Shown: positions 17,490 to 26,366 of the stretch, one piece after another
How the letters are laid out: each line of letters starts with the position of its first letter
How positions within the stretch are numbered: the stretch's first letter is position 1
Assembly: GCF_004340785.1 (NCBI RefSeq)
Contig: NZ_SLXS01000002.1
Span: forward strand, 682,001-746,000
DNA length: 64,000 nt
Direction of reading: 5' to 3'
Source: Tumebacillus sp. BK434
GTDB taxonomy: Bacteria > Bacillota > Bacilli > Tumebacillales > Tumebacillaceae
Program-made: the position numbers and the translations under genes
The notes under the pieces: generated by a model
Seen by the model: only the letters and a program-made list of their open reading frames with translations
Told to the model about the DNA's origin: nothing
Database searches by the model: none

Positions 17490-17574
17490 GTGGAAGTCTC
17501 CTTTTGCATTGTTTTCCAGTAACAGTAAACGGGTTGCAAGACTCTGTCAAGTCTAAAAAAGGAAGTGATGAGCA

Positions 17575-18015
17575 ATGGAAATCATTCGCGCGGTCGGAGC
17601 AGATTTTGAGTTCGTCAATGAACATGGGGCCCATTCGCTGCACGAAGGCACCAGAGGCACGTTTCAAACGCAGGGCAATGAGCAGCGGGTACAGGAACTG
17701 CTGAACGCGCTGTGGGAGCGGGGCGCGTATCCGCTGGTCGCCAAAGAAGCGGAGCAGGTGCTGGGCTGGATCACGATCGGCACCGCCAAAGACCCTTTTT
17801 CCGGCGACGAGGTCGGGTTCCTCTATGAGCTCTACGTGCTCGGGGAACACCGCGGGCGCGGGCTGGGGCGCCAACTGATGGAGCGCGGCATCCAAGAGCT
17901 GCGCGAACAGGGCTATCAGGAGATCCGACTGAACGTATTTTCCGGCAACCCGGCGCAAAAACTATACGAAGCGCTGGGCTTCCGAACTCGCAATCTGCAG
18001 ATGGAATTAAAATAG
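17575..18015 (+). CDS. GNAT family N-acetyltransferase
   Basis: A 146-residue single-domain GNAT protein: VGFLYELYVLGEHRGRGLGR contains the acetyl-CoA loop RGRGLG, followed by IRLNVFSGNPAQKLYEALGF near the C terminus. It starts at ATG 17575 behind AAAAGGAAGTG. A strong terminator follows. Confidence 0.88.
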   Translation: MEIIRAVGADFEFVNEHGAHSLHEGTRGTFQTQGNEQRVQELLNALWERGAYPLVAKEAEQVLGWITIGTAKDPFSGDEVGFLYELYVLGEHRGRGLGRQLMERGIQELREQGYQEIRLNVFSGNPAQKLYEALGFRTRNLQMELK

Positions 18016-18043
18016 CTTCTCTCAACAAGAGAGAAGTTTTTTT
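18016..18043 (+). terminator. Intrinsic terminator
   Basis: CTTCTCTC / GAGAGAAG with an AACAA-type loop and seven T residues. Confidence 0.85.
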
Positions 18044-18097
18044 CTTGCCAAAAGTTGTACAAAACATATACAATTATTTTGGATAGGAGGTTTCGGT

Positions 18098-19147
18098 ATG
18101 CTGAACTGGTGGGTTAAACGTACAAAACCTATACAACAAACCAAACAAACTGAGCAAGCAGAATCTCCTCTGCAAGGGACTTTGGAAACGGTCGCCCAGA
18201 TCACGCGCCACGTGGAGACGGCGGTCAGCGCGATCGAGATGGCAGGCGAAGAGATCTCCACTCAGGCGCATGCCAACGCCCACGGGGCGGAGCTGATCTC
18301 CGGCCAGATCCAGGATGCGGTCGCCGAGGTTGACCGCGCTTCGGCGCAGTCGCAGGTGGTCCGCGAGCAGCTCGGCACCGTGCAGTCGTCCGTCCTGCGC
18401 CGCGAAGAGCAGGCGCAAGGCATCGTACAGCGCATTGAAGCAGGTACGGCACGCATCCGTGAGCTGATGGAAGAGATGCAGAAGATCGACGTGCTCGCTC
18501 GCGAATCGGAACTGGGGGTACAGGCGTTTCGAGAGCAATTGCACAATATCCATTCGTTCTCGGCGACGATCCAAGACATCGCCAACCAGACCCAACTGCT
18601 CTCGTTGAACGCCACGATCGAAGCGGCGCATGCGGGTGAGGCCGGTCGAACGTTTGGCATCGTGGCACAATCGGTCCGCGATCTGTCGATGCAGGCGCAG
18701 GAGAGCGTCAAACAGACGGCCGAACTGCTCAGCCGGATACTTGAAGGTTCACAGCTGCTGATGCGCCAGTTTTCGGAACAGCGCCGCGAGATCGAAAAAA
18801 GCGCCGAATCTTCTGCGGTGATCGCCGAGATCATCCAAGGCATCGCCGAGAGCGCCCGCGATCTGACGGCGGAAGACCGCAAGATCCACAAGACGGCCGA
18901 CGAAGTCGAACAGGAGTATGAACGGCTGTTGGCCAGCGTCCAGAAGCTGAGGGCGTTGTCGCAGGAGATCGAAGGACAGGTCCAAAACAGCCGCATGACA
19001 TCAGAGATGCAGTTGATGTCGATCCTGGAGCTGGAAAGCTCGCTCGACGTGCTGCGCAATGTGTCGGGAACACTGGGCGAGCGTTTAACCGAGGCCGGTC
19101 TCGACCCGAAACAGACGCAGTGGGTTCGTCCGTTCCAAGCATTCTGA
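18098..19147 (+). CDS. Soluble methyl-accepting chemotaxis-type signalling protein
   Basis: A 349-residue, almost entirely helical protein with the MCP signalling hairpin: QTQLLSLNATIEAAHAGEAG (about 165-184) then RTFGIVAQSVRDLSMQAQES, the CheA/CheW contact tip. No signal peptide or membrane helix is present, so it is a cytosolic transducer. No HAMP or sensor domain is obvious; the first 30 residues are hydrophilic. A gene for a DICT-like sensory protein follows after 58 bases and might supply the sensing part. ATG 18098 follows TAGGAGG. Confidence 0.87.
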   Translation: MLNWWVKRTKPIQQTKQTEQAESPLQGTLETVAQITRHVETAVSAIEMAGEEISTQAHANAHGAELISGQIQDAVAEVDRASAQSQVVREQLGTVQSSVLRREEQAQGIVQRIEAGTARIRELMEEMQKIDVLARESELGVQAFREQLHNIHSFSATIQDIANQTQLLSLNATIEAAHAGEAGRTFGIVAQSVRDLSMQAQESVKQTAELLSRILEGSQLLMRQFSEQRREIEKSAESSAVIAEIIQGIAESARDLTAEDRKIHKTADEVEQEYERLLASVQKLRALSQEIEGQVQNSRMTSEMQLMSILELESSLDVLRNVSGTLGERLTEAGLDPKQTQWVRPFQAF

Positions 19148-19204
19148 TCCTAAAGGGTTCGTATCGGAATCGAACAAACAGATGAGCAATGGGGGAGATC
19201 AAAG

Positions 19205-19759
19205 GTGAAAGAGTTGTCGCTGTTCGAAGAGCTGTTTCAAACGGTAGAGGGCAAGACGGAGAAGTTGAGCGGAATGCTGTCCCGCGCGGCGCTGGACGTG
19301 CCGTCACTAAAATACGAAACGCGGGTGCCGCAGTTGGAGTACATGTGCCTGATCATGGAGAACATGGTGTTGACCAAAAAGCCGCGTGCCCGCATCTATG
19401 CCGGGTTTCAAAAATTGTCCCGGGCGGTGGACCCGGTGCTGGAGCGCTTTTTCCAGATGGCGGAGTTCTGTGAAGGGGTCACGATCTTTGGAGAGCAGGA
19501 CAAAGCGCTGCCGAAACACGATGGCGTGGCGTACGTCGCGCTTCCGCCCGGCCACAAGCTGACCCGCGAATGGTTCCTCGTCGTGCAGGCACCCACGATG
19601 AAACAGATGATGGTCGCGTATGACATGGACGGTTTCGGCAAGCTGGAAGTGGAAGAAAACCGCAGTTTCAAAGGGGTCAAAAGCATTCACCCCGCCGTGG
19701 TCGACCGTGCGGCGCTGCTGCTCGAAGAGCTGGTGAAAAGCAGCTCCCTGAAGGTGTGA
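19205..19759 (+). CDS. DICT-like sensory domain protein
   Basis: A 184-residue soluble protein. The middle, RARIYAGFQKLSRAVDPVLERFFQ, then GVTIFGEQD and VAYVALPPGHKLTREWFLVVQAPTMKQMMVAYD, follows the DICT pattern (a sensory domain found with diguanylate cyclases and two-component proteins), in which an alpha-beta core ends in a 'xxREWxLV' strand. This match is by eye. Ligand unknown. ATG 19205 lies just after GGGGGAGATCAAAGG. Its position directly after the chemotaxis-type gene suggests a shared signalling role. Confidence 0.6.
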   Translation: MKELSLFEELFQTVEGKTEKLSGMLSRAALDVPSLKYETRVPQLEYMCLIMENMVLTKKPRARIYAGFQKLSRAVDPVLERFFQMAEFCEGVTIFGEQDKALPKHDGVAYVALPPGHKLTREWFLVVQAPTMKQMMVAYDMDGFGKLEVEENRSFKGVKSIHPAVVDRAALLLEELVKSSSLKV

Positions 19760-19766
19760 GAGGCAG

Positions 19767-20726
19767 ATGGCGATGTTGAATCGAACGCATACCCCGGAGC
19801 TGAAACGGACTGCCGCACCGCCCGTTACCTTCCGGCAAGGCGGTGTCTGGCTGGTCGCGCTGGGCGCGGCGCTGTGGGGTCTGGATTCGCTGCTGCGCGT
19901 TCCTTTGATGGGGGCGTTTACCTCGACGGAGATCGTGCTGATCGAGCATCTGCTGCTGCTGCTATTCGCCGTGCCTGCGGTCTGGATCGGCCGCCGACAG
20001 TTCCAAAGCTTGTCGCTCCGGCATTTTGGCGCGATCCTGTTCCTCTCTTGGGGCGGGTCGGGACTGGCGACCGTCCTGTTCACGATGGGCTTTCAGTACG
20101 GGCATCCGAGCGTCGTGCTGCTGCTGCAGAAATTGCAACCGCTGTTTGTAGTTCTGGCGGCGAAGTTGCTGTTGAACGAACGGCTGCCCCGCGGCTTCAG
20201 CCTGTACCTGCTGGTCGCGCTTGGCGGCACCTATCTGCTGACGTTCGGTCTGCAGGCTCCGTTTCTCGGCGCGACGGGCGGACAGCTGACCGGGTCGCTT
20301 TTGTCGATCGGGGCGGCGGTGCTCTGGGGCGGCTCAACGGTGATGGGCCGCTACCTGCTGACGCGCACCAATATGAGCTTCGAAACGCTGACCGGGGCGC
20401 GCTTTCTGTTCGCCGTGCCGCTCTTGTTCGGACTGGCGGTGCTGTCGGGAAGCAGCCTTTCCGCCATGGGCGGTGAAGCGCTAAAGGCAGTGCATCTGAG
20501 CATGTTTCTGCTGCTCGCCCTGCTGCCGGGACTGCTCGGCATCCTGTTCTACTACCGCGGACTGTCCAGCACGCCGGCGTCCTCTGCGACGCTGGCCGAG
20601 CTGGCCTTTCCTGCGACGGGCGTCCTGCTGAACTGGCTGTTCCTTGACAAAGGACTGACAGTGACGCAGGCGGTCGGCTTTGCGTTGATCTGGTGGGTGG
20701 TGTATCAATTAAGCGTTCGCCGGTAA
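19767..20726 (+). CDS. EamA/DMT-family transporter
   Basis: A 319-residue integral membrane protein with ten predicted helices in two EamA halves (about 35-160 and 175-315). Typical features are HPSVVLLLQKLQPLFVVLAA at the end of the first half and SSTPASSATLAELAFPATGV in the second. Members of the drug/metabolite family export or import small metabolites; the substrate is unknown. It starts 7 bases after the preceding gene's stop, so it is in the same operon. The 3' end overlaps, on the opposite strand, a decayed histidine-kinase fragment. Confidence 0.9.
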   Translation: MAMLNRTHTPELKRTAAPPVTFRQGGVWLVALGAALWGLDSLLRVPLMGAFTSTEIVLIEHLLLLLFAVPAVWIGRRQFQSLSLRHFGAILFLSWGGSGLATVLFTMGFQYGHPSVVLLLQKLQPLFVVLAAKLLLNERLPRGFSLYLLVALGGTYLLTFGLQAPFLGATGGQLTGSLLSIGAAVLWGGSTVMGRYLLTRTNMSFETLTGARFLFAVPLLFGLAVLSGSSLSAMGGEALKAVHLSMFLLLALLPGLLGILFYYRGLSSTPASSATLAELAFPATGVLLNWLFLDKGLTVTQAVGFALIWWVVYQLSVRR

Positions 20727-20985
20727 GGCGATGCGAAACAGCGTGCCGCCATGGTTGATGATGATGCGCTTGCAGACGGCTAGCCCGTGGCCCGTGCCGG
20801 TCGCTTTCGTGGTGAAAAACGGGTCGAACAGCTTGCGCAGCGTCTGCTCCTTCATGCCTTTGCCGTTATCGCGATTCTCGATGACGGCTTTTTCTTGTTC
20901 CGTACGCAAGGTGACGCAGAGCCGGCCCTTGCCCGCCTTGAGGCTCTCTGCATTTGGGTTTCATTTTCACATTCTCCCAATTGTT
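20709..20985 (-). pseudogene. Remnant of a histidine kinase ATPase domain
   Basis: The minus strand encodes the end of a HATPase_c domain: NPNAESLKAGKGRLCVTL, then RDNGKGMKEQTLRKLFDPFF (G1 box and F box), then TTKATGTGHGLAVCKRIIINHGG (G2 box, with His where Leu is usual). The frame is closed by a TGA just upstream of the N-box remnant, and no sensor, dimerisation domain or start is left. It is therefore a truncated pseudogene of a sporulation-kinase-like or PAS-type kinase, 18 bases of which overlap the EamA gene. Confidence 0.8.
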
Positions 20986-21029
20986 TAGAATTACCTATTG
21001 TCTTATCATGTTAAAGTGGAGGCGAGACG

Positions 21030-21443
21030 ATGTTTGAAACGAAGGGACTTAATCACATCACGATCTTTGTAGAAAATTTTGATCGTACACTATATTTTTA
21101 CAAAGAGATTTTACGGATGAGGGTCGTGCATCAGGGCGGTCATTACGCGTATTTGGAAAGCGGAGCGACGTGGATCTGCCTCTCCGGAGAGGAGATCGGA
21201 CAGGCACGTCCTTCGCGACTGGAGCAGTTGCATTTGGCGCTGACGGTGGACGATGCCGATTTTGAACAAGCGGTGCAGCACTTGCGCGACCACAACGTGC
21301 CGATCGTGCGCGGGCCGGTCGCGCGCGGCGTGGGCAAAACGGTGAACTTCCTCGACCCGGACGGCGTGGAGTGGGAGTTTCACACCTCCAATCTGGCGGA
21401 GCGGATGCGAGTGATCGCCGAGATGGAGCGGTCGAAAGCATGA
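21030..21443 (+). CDS. FosB/FosX-like VOC family protein
   Basis: A 137-residue VOC protein of the fosfomycin-resistance type. Metal ligands fit His in GLNHITIF (about residue 8), His in LEQLHLALTV (about 69) and Glu in GVEWEFHTS (about 117). The end, LDPDGVEWEFHTSNLAERM, closely follows FosB, a bacillithiol-S-transferase, but it could equally be a FosX-like or unrelated glyoxalase-fold enzyme. A resistance role cannot be assigned from sequence alone. The ATG lies behind GGAGGCGAG. It overlaps the next gene by four bases (ATGA). Confidence 0.75.
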   Translation: MFETKGLNHITIFVENFDRTLYFYKEILRMRVVHQGGHYAYLESGATWICLSGEEIGQARPSRLEQLHLALTVDDADFEQAVQHLRDHNVPIVRGPVARGVGKTVNFLDPDGVEWEFHTSNLAERMRVIAEMERSKA

Positions 21444-22270
21444 GCACATTCGACCGTTACGCCTTTGCCGATTACAGCGGCAGTTCTTCGCTGCGCCTGC
21501 AGAAAAAACACATCGTGCTCGCCGTGTCGGGTGCAGAGCCGGAGCATTTTACCCGCGAAGAGCTCTATCTGCGCGTCTGTGATCTGCTGGCCGAGGCGAC
21601 CGCCGCCGGGGAGCGCGTCGTGCTCGGCTTCGACCACTCCTACAGCTTTCCGCAGGGCTTTTTTGAAAAGGTGACCGGGTCGTCTCCAGTGAGCTGGGAC
21701 GAGGTGACCGCGCTGCTCACCGGAGCGGAAGCGGACGGGCGAGGCTGGGCGGCGCGGATCAACGGGCTGTTTCAAACCCGGCACGGCGTGGCGGTAGGCG
21801 GTCCGTTTTGGGGGCCGAACTTCCAGCTGCAGAGCAAACGCCCGCCGTTTCCGTACGCGGCGCTCGGGATGAGCGAACGGCGGCTCGTCGAAGAGCGCTG
21901 CCGCAAGATGAAGCCGATCTATCAGGTGGGCGGGGCCGGCTCGGTCGGGCTGCAGGCGATCTGCGGGATCGCTTATCTGACGCGCCTGCGCCGCTTTTGC
22001 CGCGAGCAGGGCATCCCGCTGTTCGCCTGGCCGTTCGACGGCTGGGTGCTGCCGGAGACGGGGCATGTGCTGGTCGAAATGTATCCGACCCTGTTCAACC
22101 ATGGCGAGCGCGGCGATACGGAAGACGCCCTGGCCTGCACTCGCTGGCTGCAGCGTGAGGATGAGGCGGGGAGGCTGGGCGGCTATTTTGATCCCCGGCT
22201 CACCGGGGAAGAGCGGCGGCGTGCAGAACTCGAAGGCTGGGTGCTCGGGGTGGACGTTGCCACAAAGTGA
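21440..22270 (+). CDS. Uncharacterised protein, possibly RNase H-like fold (DUF429-like)
   Basis: A 276-residue soluble protein. FADYSGSS near the N terminus and ERVVLGFDHSYSFPQGF place acidic residues after beta strands as in RNase H-like folds, and LFAWPFDGW...VLVEMYPTLF resembles the DUF429 pattern. The match is weak and no function is assigned. The ATG at 21440 overlaps the stop codon of the FosB-like gene, so the two are co-translated. Confidence 0.55.
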   Translation: MSTFDRYAFADYSGSSSLRLQKKHIVLAVSGAEPEHFTREELYLRVCDLLAEATAAGERVVLGFDHSYSFPQGFFEKVTGSSPVSWDEVTALLTGAEADGRGWAARINGLFQTRHGVAVGGPFWGPNFQLQSKRPPFPYAALGMSERRLVEERCRKMKPIYQVGGAGSVGLQAICGIAYLTRLRRFCREQGIPLFAWPFDGWVLPETGHVLVEMYPTLFNHGERGDTEDALACTRWLQREDEAGRLGGYFDPRLTGEERRRAELEGWVLGVDVATK

Positions 22271-22344
22271 CCACCGATGTCAACTAGCCGCAAGTAGTAT
22301 CTTTTCTATACCTTTGTCTACTACCGCTCGTCCGGCTCCTGCAG

Positions 22345-22448
22345 TACGATAAAGACAGGACAACGTCCGTGAGATAAGCCGTCCCCGAGGCGCCCGCCAC
22401 TTGTGCCGGCGGGCAACTGCGCAGCCAAAGGCGACGGCATAACCCGAG
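22345..22448 (+). ncRNA. Candidate structured RNA of unknown class
   Basis: A GC-rich stretch between two convergent genes that can fold into nested stems: GGAC/GTCC (22358-22368), a closing stem GCCGTC/GACGGC (22378-22383 with 22433-22438), and an inner stem GCCCGCC/GGCGGGC (22392-22398 with 22408-22414). It ends in the terminator at 22451-22482. No gene follows on the + strand, so if it is expressed it would be a stand-alone RNA. I could not match it to a known riboswitch by eye. Confidence 0.35.
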
Positions 22449-22450
22449 AA

Positions 22451-22482
22451 AAAACCGCATCCCGAAAGGGGTGCGGTTTTTC
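22451..22482. terminator. Bidirectional terminator
   Basis: AAAACCGCA.CCC / GGG.TGCGGTTTT with a GAAA loop, T-rich on both strands. It ends the minus-strand response regulator gene and possibly the candidate RNA on the plus strand. Confidence 0.85.
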
Positions 22483-22483
22483 G

Positions 22484-23119
22484 TTAAATAACGACCAGCT
22501 TTTCTTTGACGGCGTACATGATCGCCTGGGAACGGCTTTTGACGCCGAGTTTGCGGTAGATGTTCGAGATGTGCAGCTTGACGGTGGTCTCGGAGATGAA
22601 CAGCTGCTCGGCGATCTCTTTGTTGGACAGCCCTTTGACCAGCGTGATCAGCACTTCGTGCTCGCGCGGGGAGAGCTTTTCTCCGTCCGGCTTGTCCTTC
22701 TCGCGGTAGGAGGCGAGCAGCTTGCGCGTCTGGTCGGGGTGCAGCACCGAACCGCCTTGCATCACCGTGCGGATCGCGTCGATCACCTCGGAGATCGGCG
22801 AGTCTTTGAGCAGATACCCGCAGGCGCCCGCCTGCATCGTTCGGAACAGATATTCATCCTGATTGAACATCGTCAAGATCAGGATGCGCAAGTTCGGGTC
22901 GTTGGCGGTCAGGCGCTCCACCGCTTCCACGCCGCCCAGGCACGGCATGTTGATGTCCATGATCACCACGTCCGGCTGCAGCCGTTCGACCAGTTCGATC
23001 GCCTGCTTGCCGTCGGCAGCTTCTCCCACCACTTCCAAATCATCTTCTGAGTTGAGCAGGTTGCGCAGACCATCGCGCAAAATCGTATGATCATCGCAAA
23101 GCACCACGCGTACCGTCAT
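22484..23119 (-). CDS. NarL/DegU-type response regulator
   Basis: A 211-residue response regulator. The receiver domain (1-120) has acidic residues D9/D10, the phosphoryl acceptor D55 in VVIMDINMP, and LLKDSP near 105. The LuxR-type HTH is at about 145-205 ([20 protein letters not shown]...[13 protein letters not shown]). It activates or represses genes when phosphorylated by the partner kinase. Start: ATG at 23119 lies nine bases after GGAGG; an ATG at 23128 touches GGAGG directly and is less likely. The start lies inside the kinase gene, so the pair is translationally coupled. Confidence 0.94.
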   Translation of the reverse strand: MTVRVVLCDDHTILRDGLRNLLNSEDDLEVVGEAADGKQAIELVERLQPDVVIMDINMPCLGGVEAVERLTANDPNLRILILTMFNQDEYLFRTMQAGACGYLLKDSPISEVIDAIRTVMQGGSVLHPDQTRKLLASYREKDKPDGEKLSPREHEVLITLVKGLSNKEIAEQLFISETTVKLHISNIYRKLGVKSRSQAIMYAVKEKLVVI

Positions 23120-24914
23120 CCGTTCCATCCTCCTTCAGCGGGATCTCCAGCACTATCTCCGTTCCTTTGCCGGGCGCAGTGTGATATTCCAGCGTGCCGC
23201 CCGCCTGATCGGCGAGCAGGTGCAAGTTCTCGATGCCAAATGAATGGCGGTTGACCGCTTCCAGCATCGCTCGTCCAAAATGAAACCCCTTCCCATTATC
23301 CCGTACCGTCAGCTGCAGGCAATCCTCATCGACGAGCAGTTTGACCTGCAGCCGGGTCGCAGCCGCATGCTTGAGCGCGTTTTGCACGCTTTCCGCAAAC
23401 ACCTGATAGACGACGCTCATCACGTCGGGTGCCAGCTGCAGCAATTGCTCCGGCGCGTCGAATTCGAACGGCAGCCCGTGCGCTTTTTCCATCTCATCCA
23501 GATGGACCTTCATCGCCAGCCGCAGCCCGGCGTGCGTGTAGGGGGCGGGGCGCAGCGAGAAGATCGAGTTGCGCAGGGTCGTCGCCGTCTGGCGGAGCAT
23601 GTCCTGCAATTTGCGCATCTGTTCATTCGCCGCTTCGTCGGCCGCGCCGCGCCGCAGCATCTCCAGTTGAAAGACGGCCGAGGCGAGATCTTGGGCGATC
23701 CCGTCGTGAATCTCGCGGGCCAGCCGGTTGCGCTCCTCGACGAGCAGGCGCTTCTCCCGCTCCACGATGTACAGGGCATTTTTCATCGCGACGGCGGCGT
23801 GCGACGCGAAGATCTCCATCAGTTGCAGCTCGGCGGCGAGAAACGAATGCGGCTCGTTGCGCCCGAGCGAGATGACGCCTGCCACCTTGTCTGCGATGAT
23901 GATCGGCACGACGAGCAGCGTGCGAGTGCCATACTGCGTTTCGCCAGGCCAGAAGCGAGTGTCGCGCTCCACGTCATGCACCAGTTCGGCCTTGCCGCTC
24001 GAAGCGACCGCCCAGGCGATCGAGATGCCTTTGGGCAGTTTTTGCGGACTTTGGTCGCTCGAGCAGGTGCAGACTTTGCTGCGCAGTTCGCCGTCCTCCA
24101 GCAGATAGAGCACGCCGCAGTGCCCGCCGACCAGATCGGCAGCCCGGTCGATCACCTGCTCCAGCACGGTGGGCAGGCTGTGCTGTTGGGAGATCGTGCG
24201 CGAAACTTCAAACAAAGTGACGAGCCCCTGCTTGGCGCGGTTGAGGTTGTTGAACAGGTAGAGCAGGAAACAGGCCGCGGCCAGCGGCAGGAAATAAAAG
24301 AGAAAGCCAAGCATCCCGAGGTTGGTGACCGGCATTTTGATGCCGAGATACATCATCAGCCCCGTATAGAGAAAGCTGACCACCAGATCGAGCAGGACCA
24401 GCTTGAGGATCAGCGGGCGGAACGGTTGCTGCAAGGCCCGGAAATCGGTGTTCCACACGAAGACCGCAAACGACAAGAAGAGAAACACCACGAGCATGAG
24501 GGTCATCCGCACTTCTTCAAAGAGCAGTTCCGCAGGTTCGCCCGGGAGCAATGGCCAGAGCAGATTGACCGTCATGCCGGCGCCAAGGATGGCTGCCACG
24601 CGTCCGAACACCGAGGTCAGCCGCGCCTTCCACGGGCGGCGCCGCAGCGTGTTGACGACGAGCAGAATGGCGGCCGAGCACAAGGCGGTCGCTTCGAAAC
24701 CGGTGTTCAAGACCATCGCGTAGAGCAGCGGAAACGAAAACGTGATGTTCAACCGCTTGATACGGAATGGAAGTGCTTCAATGATGAACAGGAACAGATT
24801 GAATATGATTAAATAGTCCGGATGCGAAAAATCGGCTCGGGTCCATGCGTAGATGGTTCCGATCGAGCCTAGAATACAAATGGCAGGAAACTGTTTGTTG
24901 AGCAATTTATGCAA
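23091..24914 (-). CDS. Sensor histidine kinase with GAF domain (NarL-partner type)
   Basis: About 607 residues. The N terminus holds about seven membrane helices (roughly 10-225). A GAF domain follows (about 250-385: [21 protein letters not shown]...). Next come the HisKA_3 phosphotransfer helix with [20 protein letters not shown] and a HATPase_c domain ([40 protein letters not shown]). The domain order suggests redox, gas or small-molecule sensing, but the signal is unknown. A TTG at 24914 lies 12 bases after GGAGG; a longer frame begins at 24959 without a binding site. It overlaps the response regulator gene by 29 bases. Confidence 0.92.
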   Translation of the reverse strand: MHKLLNKQFPAICILGSIGTIYAWTRADFSHPDYLIIFNLFLFIIEALPFRIKRLNITFSFPLLYAMVLNTGFEATALCSAAILLVVNTLRRRPWKARLTSVFGRVAAILGAGMTVNLLWPLLPGEPAELLFEEVRMTLMLVVFLFLSFAVFVWNTDFRALQQPFRPLILKLVLLDLVVSFLYTGLMMYLGIKMPVTNLGMLGFLFYFLPLAAACFLLYLFNNLNRAKQGLVTLFEVSRTISQQHSLPTVLEQVIDRAADLVGGHCGVLYLLEDGELRSKVCTCSSDQSPQKLPKGISIAWAVASSGKAELVHDVERDTRFWPGETQYGTRTLLVVPIIIADKVAGVISLGRNEPHSFLAAELQLMEIFASHAAVAMKNALYIVEREKRLLVEERNRLAREIHDGIAQDLASAVFQLEMLRRGAADEAANEQMRKLQDMLRQTATTLRNSIFSLRPAPYTHAGLRLAMKVHLDEMEKAHGLPFEFDAPEQLLQLAPDVMSVVYQVFAESVQNALKHAAATRLQVKLLVDEDCLQLTVRDNGKGFHFGRAMLEAVNRHSFGIENLHLLADQAGGTLEYHTAPGKGTEIVLEIPLKEDGTDDGTRGALR

Positions 24915-25012
24915 ATCTACATCGGTCCTCCATTCAAGAATGTGAGCGAATGTAAGCAAAGCCTAGATTACTTCAAGGTGAGATGAAAAATACCTCTTTA
25001 TAAGATTCGCAC

Positions 25013-25042
25013 AAAAAAACCTTCCTGCGCTGGTCGGAAGGC
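25013..25042 (-). terminator. Terminator of the Nudix gene
   Basis: On the minus strand GCCTTCC pairs with GGAAGG(T) across a ten-base loop and is followed by seven T residues. Confidence 0.75.
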
Positions 25043-25064
25043 TCGAAAATCGTGCATCTGACAA

Positions 25065-25535
25065 TTATTTAATAAAAGGCGGCGCAGCGCCCGACAACAG
25101 GTCTTCAATGTAATGAAGCTGTGTCGGGTTAAAGTCGGTCGGCAACTCGTCGAGCGCAAAAAAACGCACTTCATGCGACTCGTGATCGTTGACGCGCGGC
25201 TCGCCCTGATACTCGCGGCAGGTGAAGGCGATCTTGACGGCCATCAGCTCGTGGCCGTTGGGCAAGGTCACTTCGCGCTCCTTGCCGGAGTAGATGCCGA
25301 AGAAGTCCAGTCGGCCTAAGCTGAGCCCGGTTTCTTCATAGACTTCGCGGCGGGCCGTCTGCTCGACCTGTTCGCCGAGCTCCATGAAGCCGCTGGGGAT
25401 GCCCCACTTGCCGTTGTCGGTGCGGCGGTGTAAAAGCAGGCGGTCCTCGGCGTCCAAGACGAGCACGCCGCAGCCGACCAGAATGACTTTTGTATTACCG
25501 ACCAGCTTGCGCAGGTCTTCAATGTAGTTTGCCAT
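25065..25535 (-). CDS. Nudix hydrolase
   Basis: A 156-residue Nudix hydrolase. The Nudix box GX5EX7REUXEEXGU is complete in GFMELGEQVEQTARREVYEE plus TGL (about residues 49-71). The family hydrolyses nucleoside diphosphates linked to another group; the substrate is not deducible. GGTGACAC lies upstream of the ATG. It is transcribed divergently from the nitroreductase gene with only about 70 bases between them. Confidence 0.93.
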   Translation of the reverse strand: MANYIEDLRKLVGNTKVILVGCGVLVLDAEDRLLLHRRTDNGKWGIPSGFMELGEQVEQTARREVYEETGLSLGRLDFFGIYSGKEREVTLPNGHELMAVKIAFTCREYQGEPRVNDHESHEVRFFALDELPTDFNPTQLHYIEDLLSGAAPPFIK

Positions 25536-25604
25536 GTGTCACCTCATTTTTGTATACTTTGTAATGATAAGCCGAGTACATAAACAGGACAAGAGGTGTT
25601 TTCG

Positions 25605-26237
25605 ATGACGCAACAGCAAATGACTGCGCAAGAAGCGATGCGTGCCCGTCATTCGGTACGCAAATACGAGCCGACCATGCCGCAGGAGGACCTGAAACAA
25701 ATCCTCGAACTGGCTGCGACCGCTCCGTCGGCGTGGAACCTGCAGCACTGGCGTTTCCTCGTTGTGACCAACCAAGAGAACAAGCAGAAGTTGCTGCCGA
25801 TCGCGTACAACCAGCAGCAAGTGGTGGACGCTCCGGCGGTGATCATCATCCTGGCCGACAAAGAAGCGGACAAGGCTGCCGACATGATCTTCAACCAAGC
25901 GGTGGAAGCGGGCACGATGACCCGCGACATCGCCGACATGATGGTCGGCCAGATCAAGCCGGCTTACGCGAACAACCCGCCGCAGTTCGGCCACGATTCG
26001 GCGCTGATCAACTCGTCCTTCGCGGCGATGCAGCTGATGCTGGCGGCGACCGCTCTCGGCTACGCGACCTGCCCGATGGCCGGCTTCAACCGCGACCAGC
26101 TGATCGCCGAGCTGAACATCCCGTCCCGCTTCTTCCCGACGATGATGATCACCTTGGGCAAAGGCACCGAACAGGGCCACGCTTCCGTGCGCCTGCCGCT
26201 GTCGGAGCTGGTGATCTCCGAGCGTTTTGAGCAATAG
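25605..26237 (+). CDS. Nitroreductase family protein
   Basis: A 210-residue FMN-dependent oxidoreductase of the nitroreductase family. The N-terminal FMN-binding segment RARHSVRKYEPTMPQEDLKQ is followed by LAATAPSAWNLQHWRFLVVT, and the C-terminal half has ALINSSFAAMQLMLAATALG and PMAGFNRDQL. Members use NAD(P)H to reduce nitro compounds, quinones or flavins. The ATG at 25605 lies behind AAGAGGTG. It is followed by a strong terminator. Confidence 0.93.
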   Translation: MTQQQMTAQEAMRARHSVRKYEPTMPQEDLKQILELAATAPSAWNLQHWRFLVVTNQENKQKLLPIAYNQQQVVDAPAVIIILADKEADKAADMIFNQAVEAGTMTRDIADMMVGQIKPAYANNPPQFGHDSALINSSFAAMQLMLAATALGYATCPMAGFNRDQLIAELNIPSRFFPTMMITLGKGTEQGHASVRLPLSELVISERFEQ

Positions 26238-26246
26238 CAGACAGAC

Positions 26247-26279
26247 GAAACGACCCGCGTTCCGGCCGGGTCGTTTTTT
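26247..26279 (+). terminator. Intrinsic terminator
   Basis: AAACGACCCG / CGGGTCGTTT around a nine-base loop, followed by a T run. Confidence 0.85.
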
Positions 26280-26366
26280 GTTGCGCCGAGACTTCGCGAT
26301 CTGCTCTCATTTTACCCTACAGCCGCGTTATAATGGTGGATAAAACATGACAAAAGGAGACAGATC

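Noticed and set aside
22345..22448. c-di-GMP, molybdenum-cofactor or SAH riboswitch for the structured segment
   Set aside because: None of the conserved cores of these classes could be matched by eye, so only an unnamed candidate RNA is listed.
23244..24812. 522-residue frame on the plus strand across the histidine kinase gene
   Set aside because: It is complementary to a convincing histidine kinase with full motifs; composition is that of a shadow frame.
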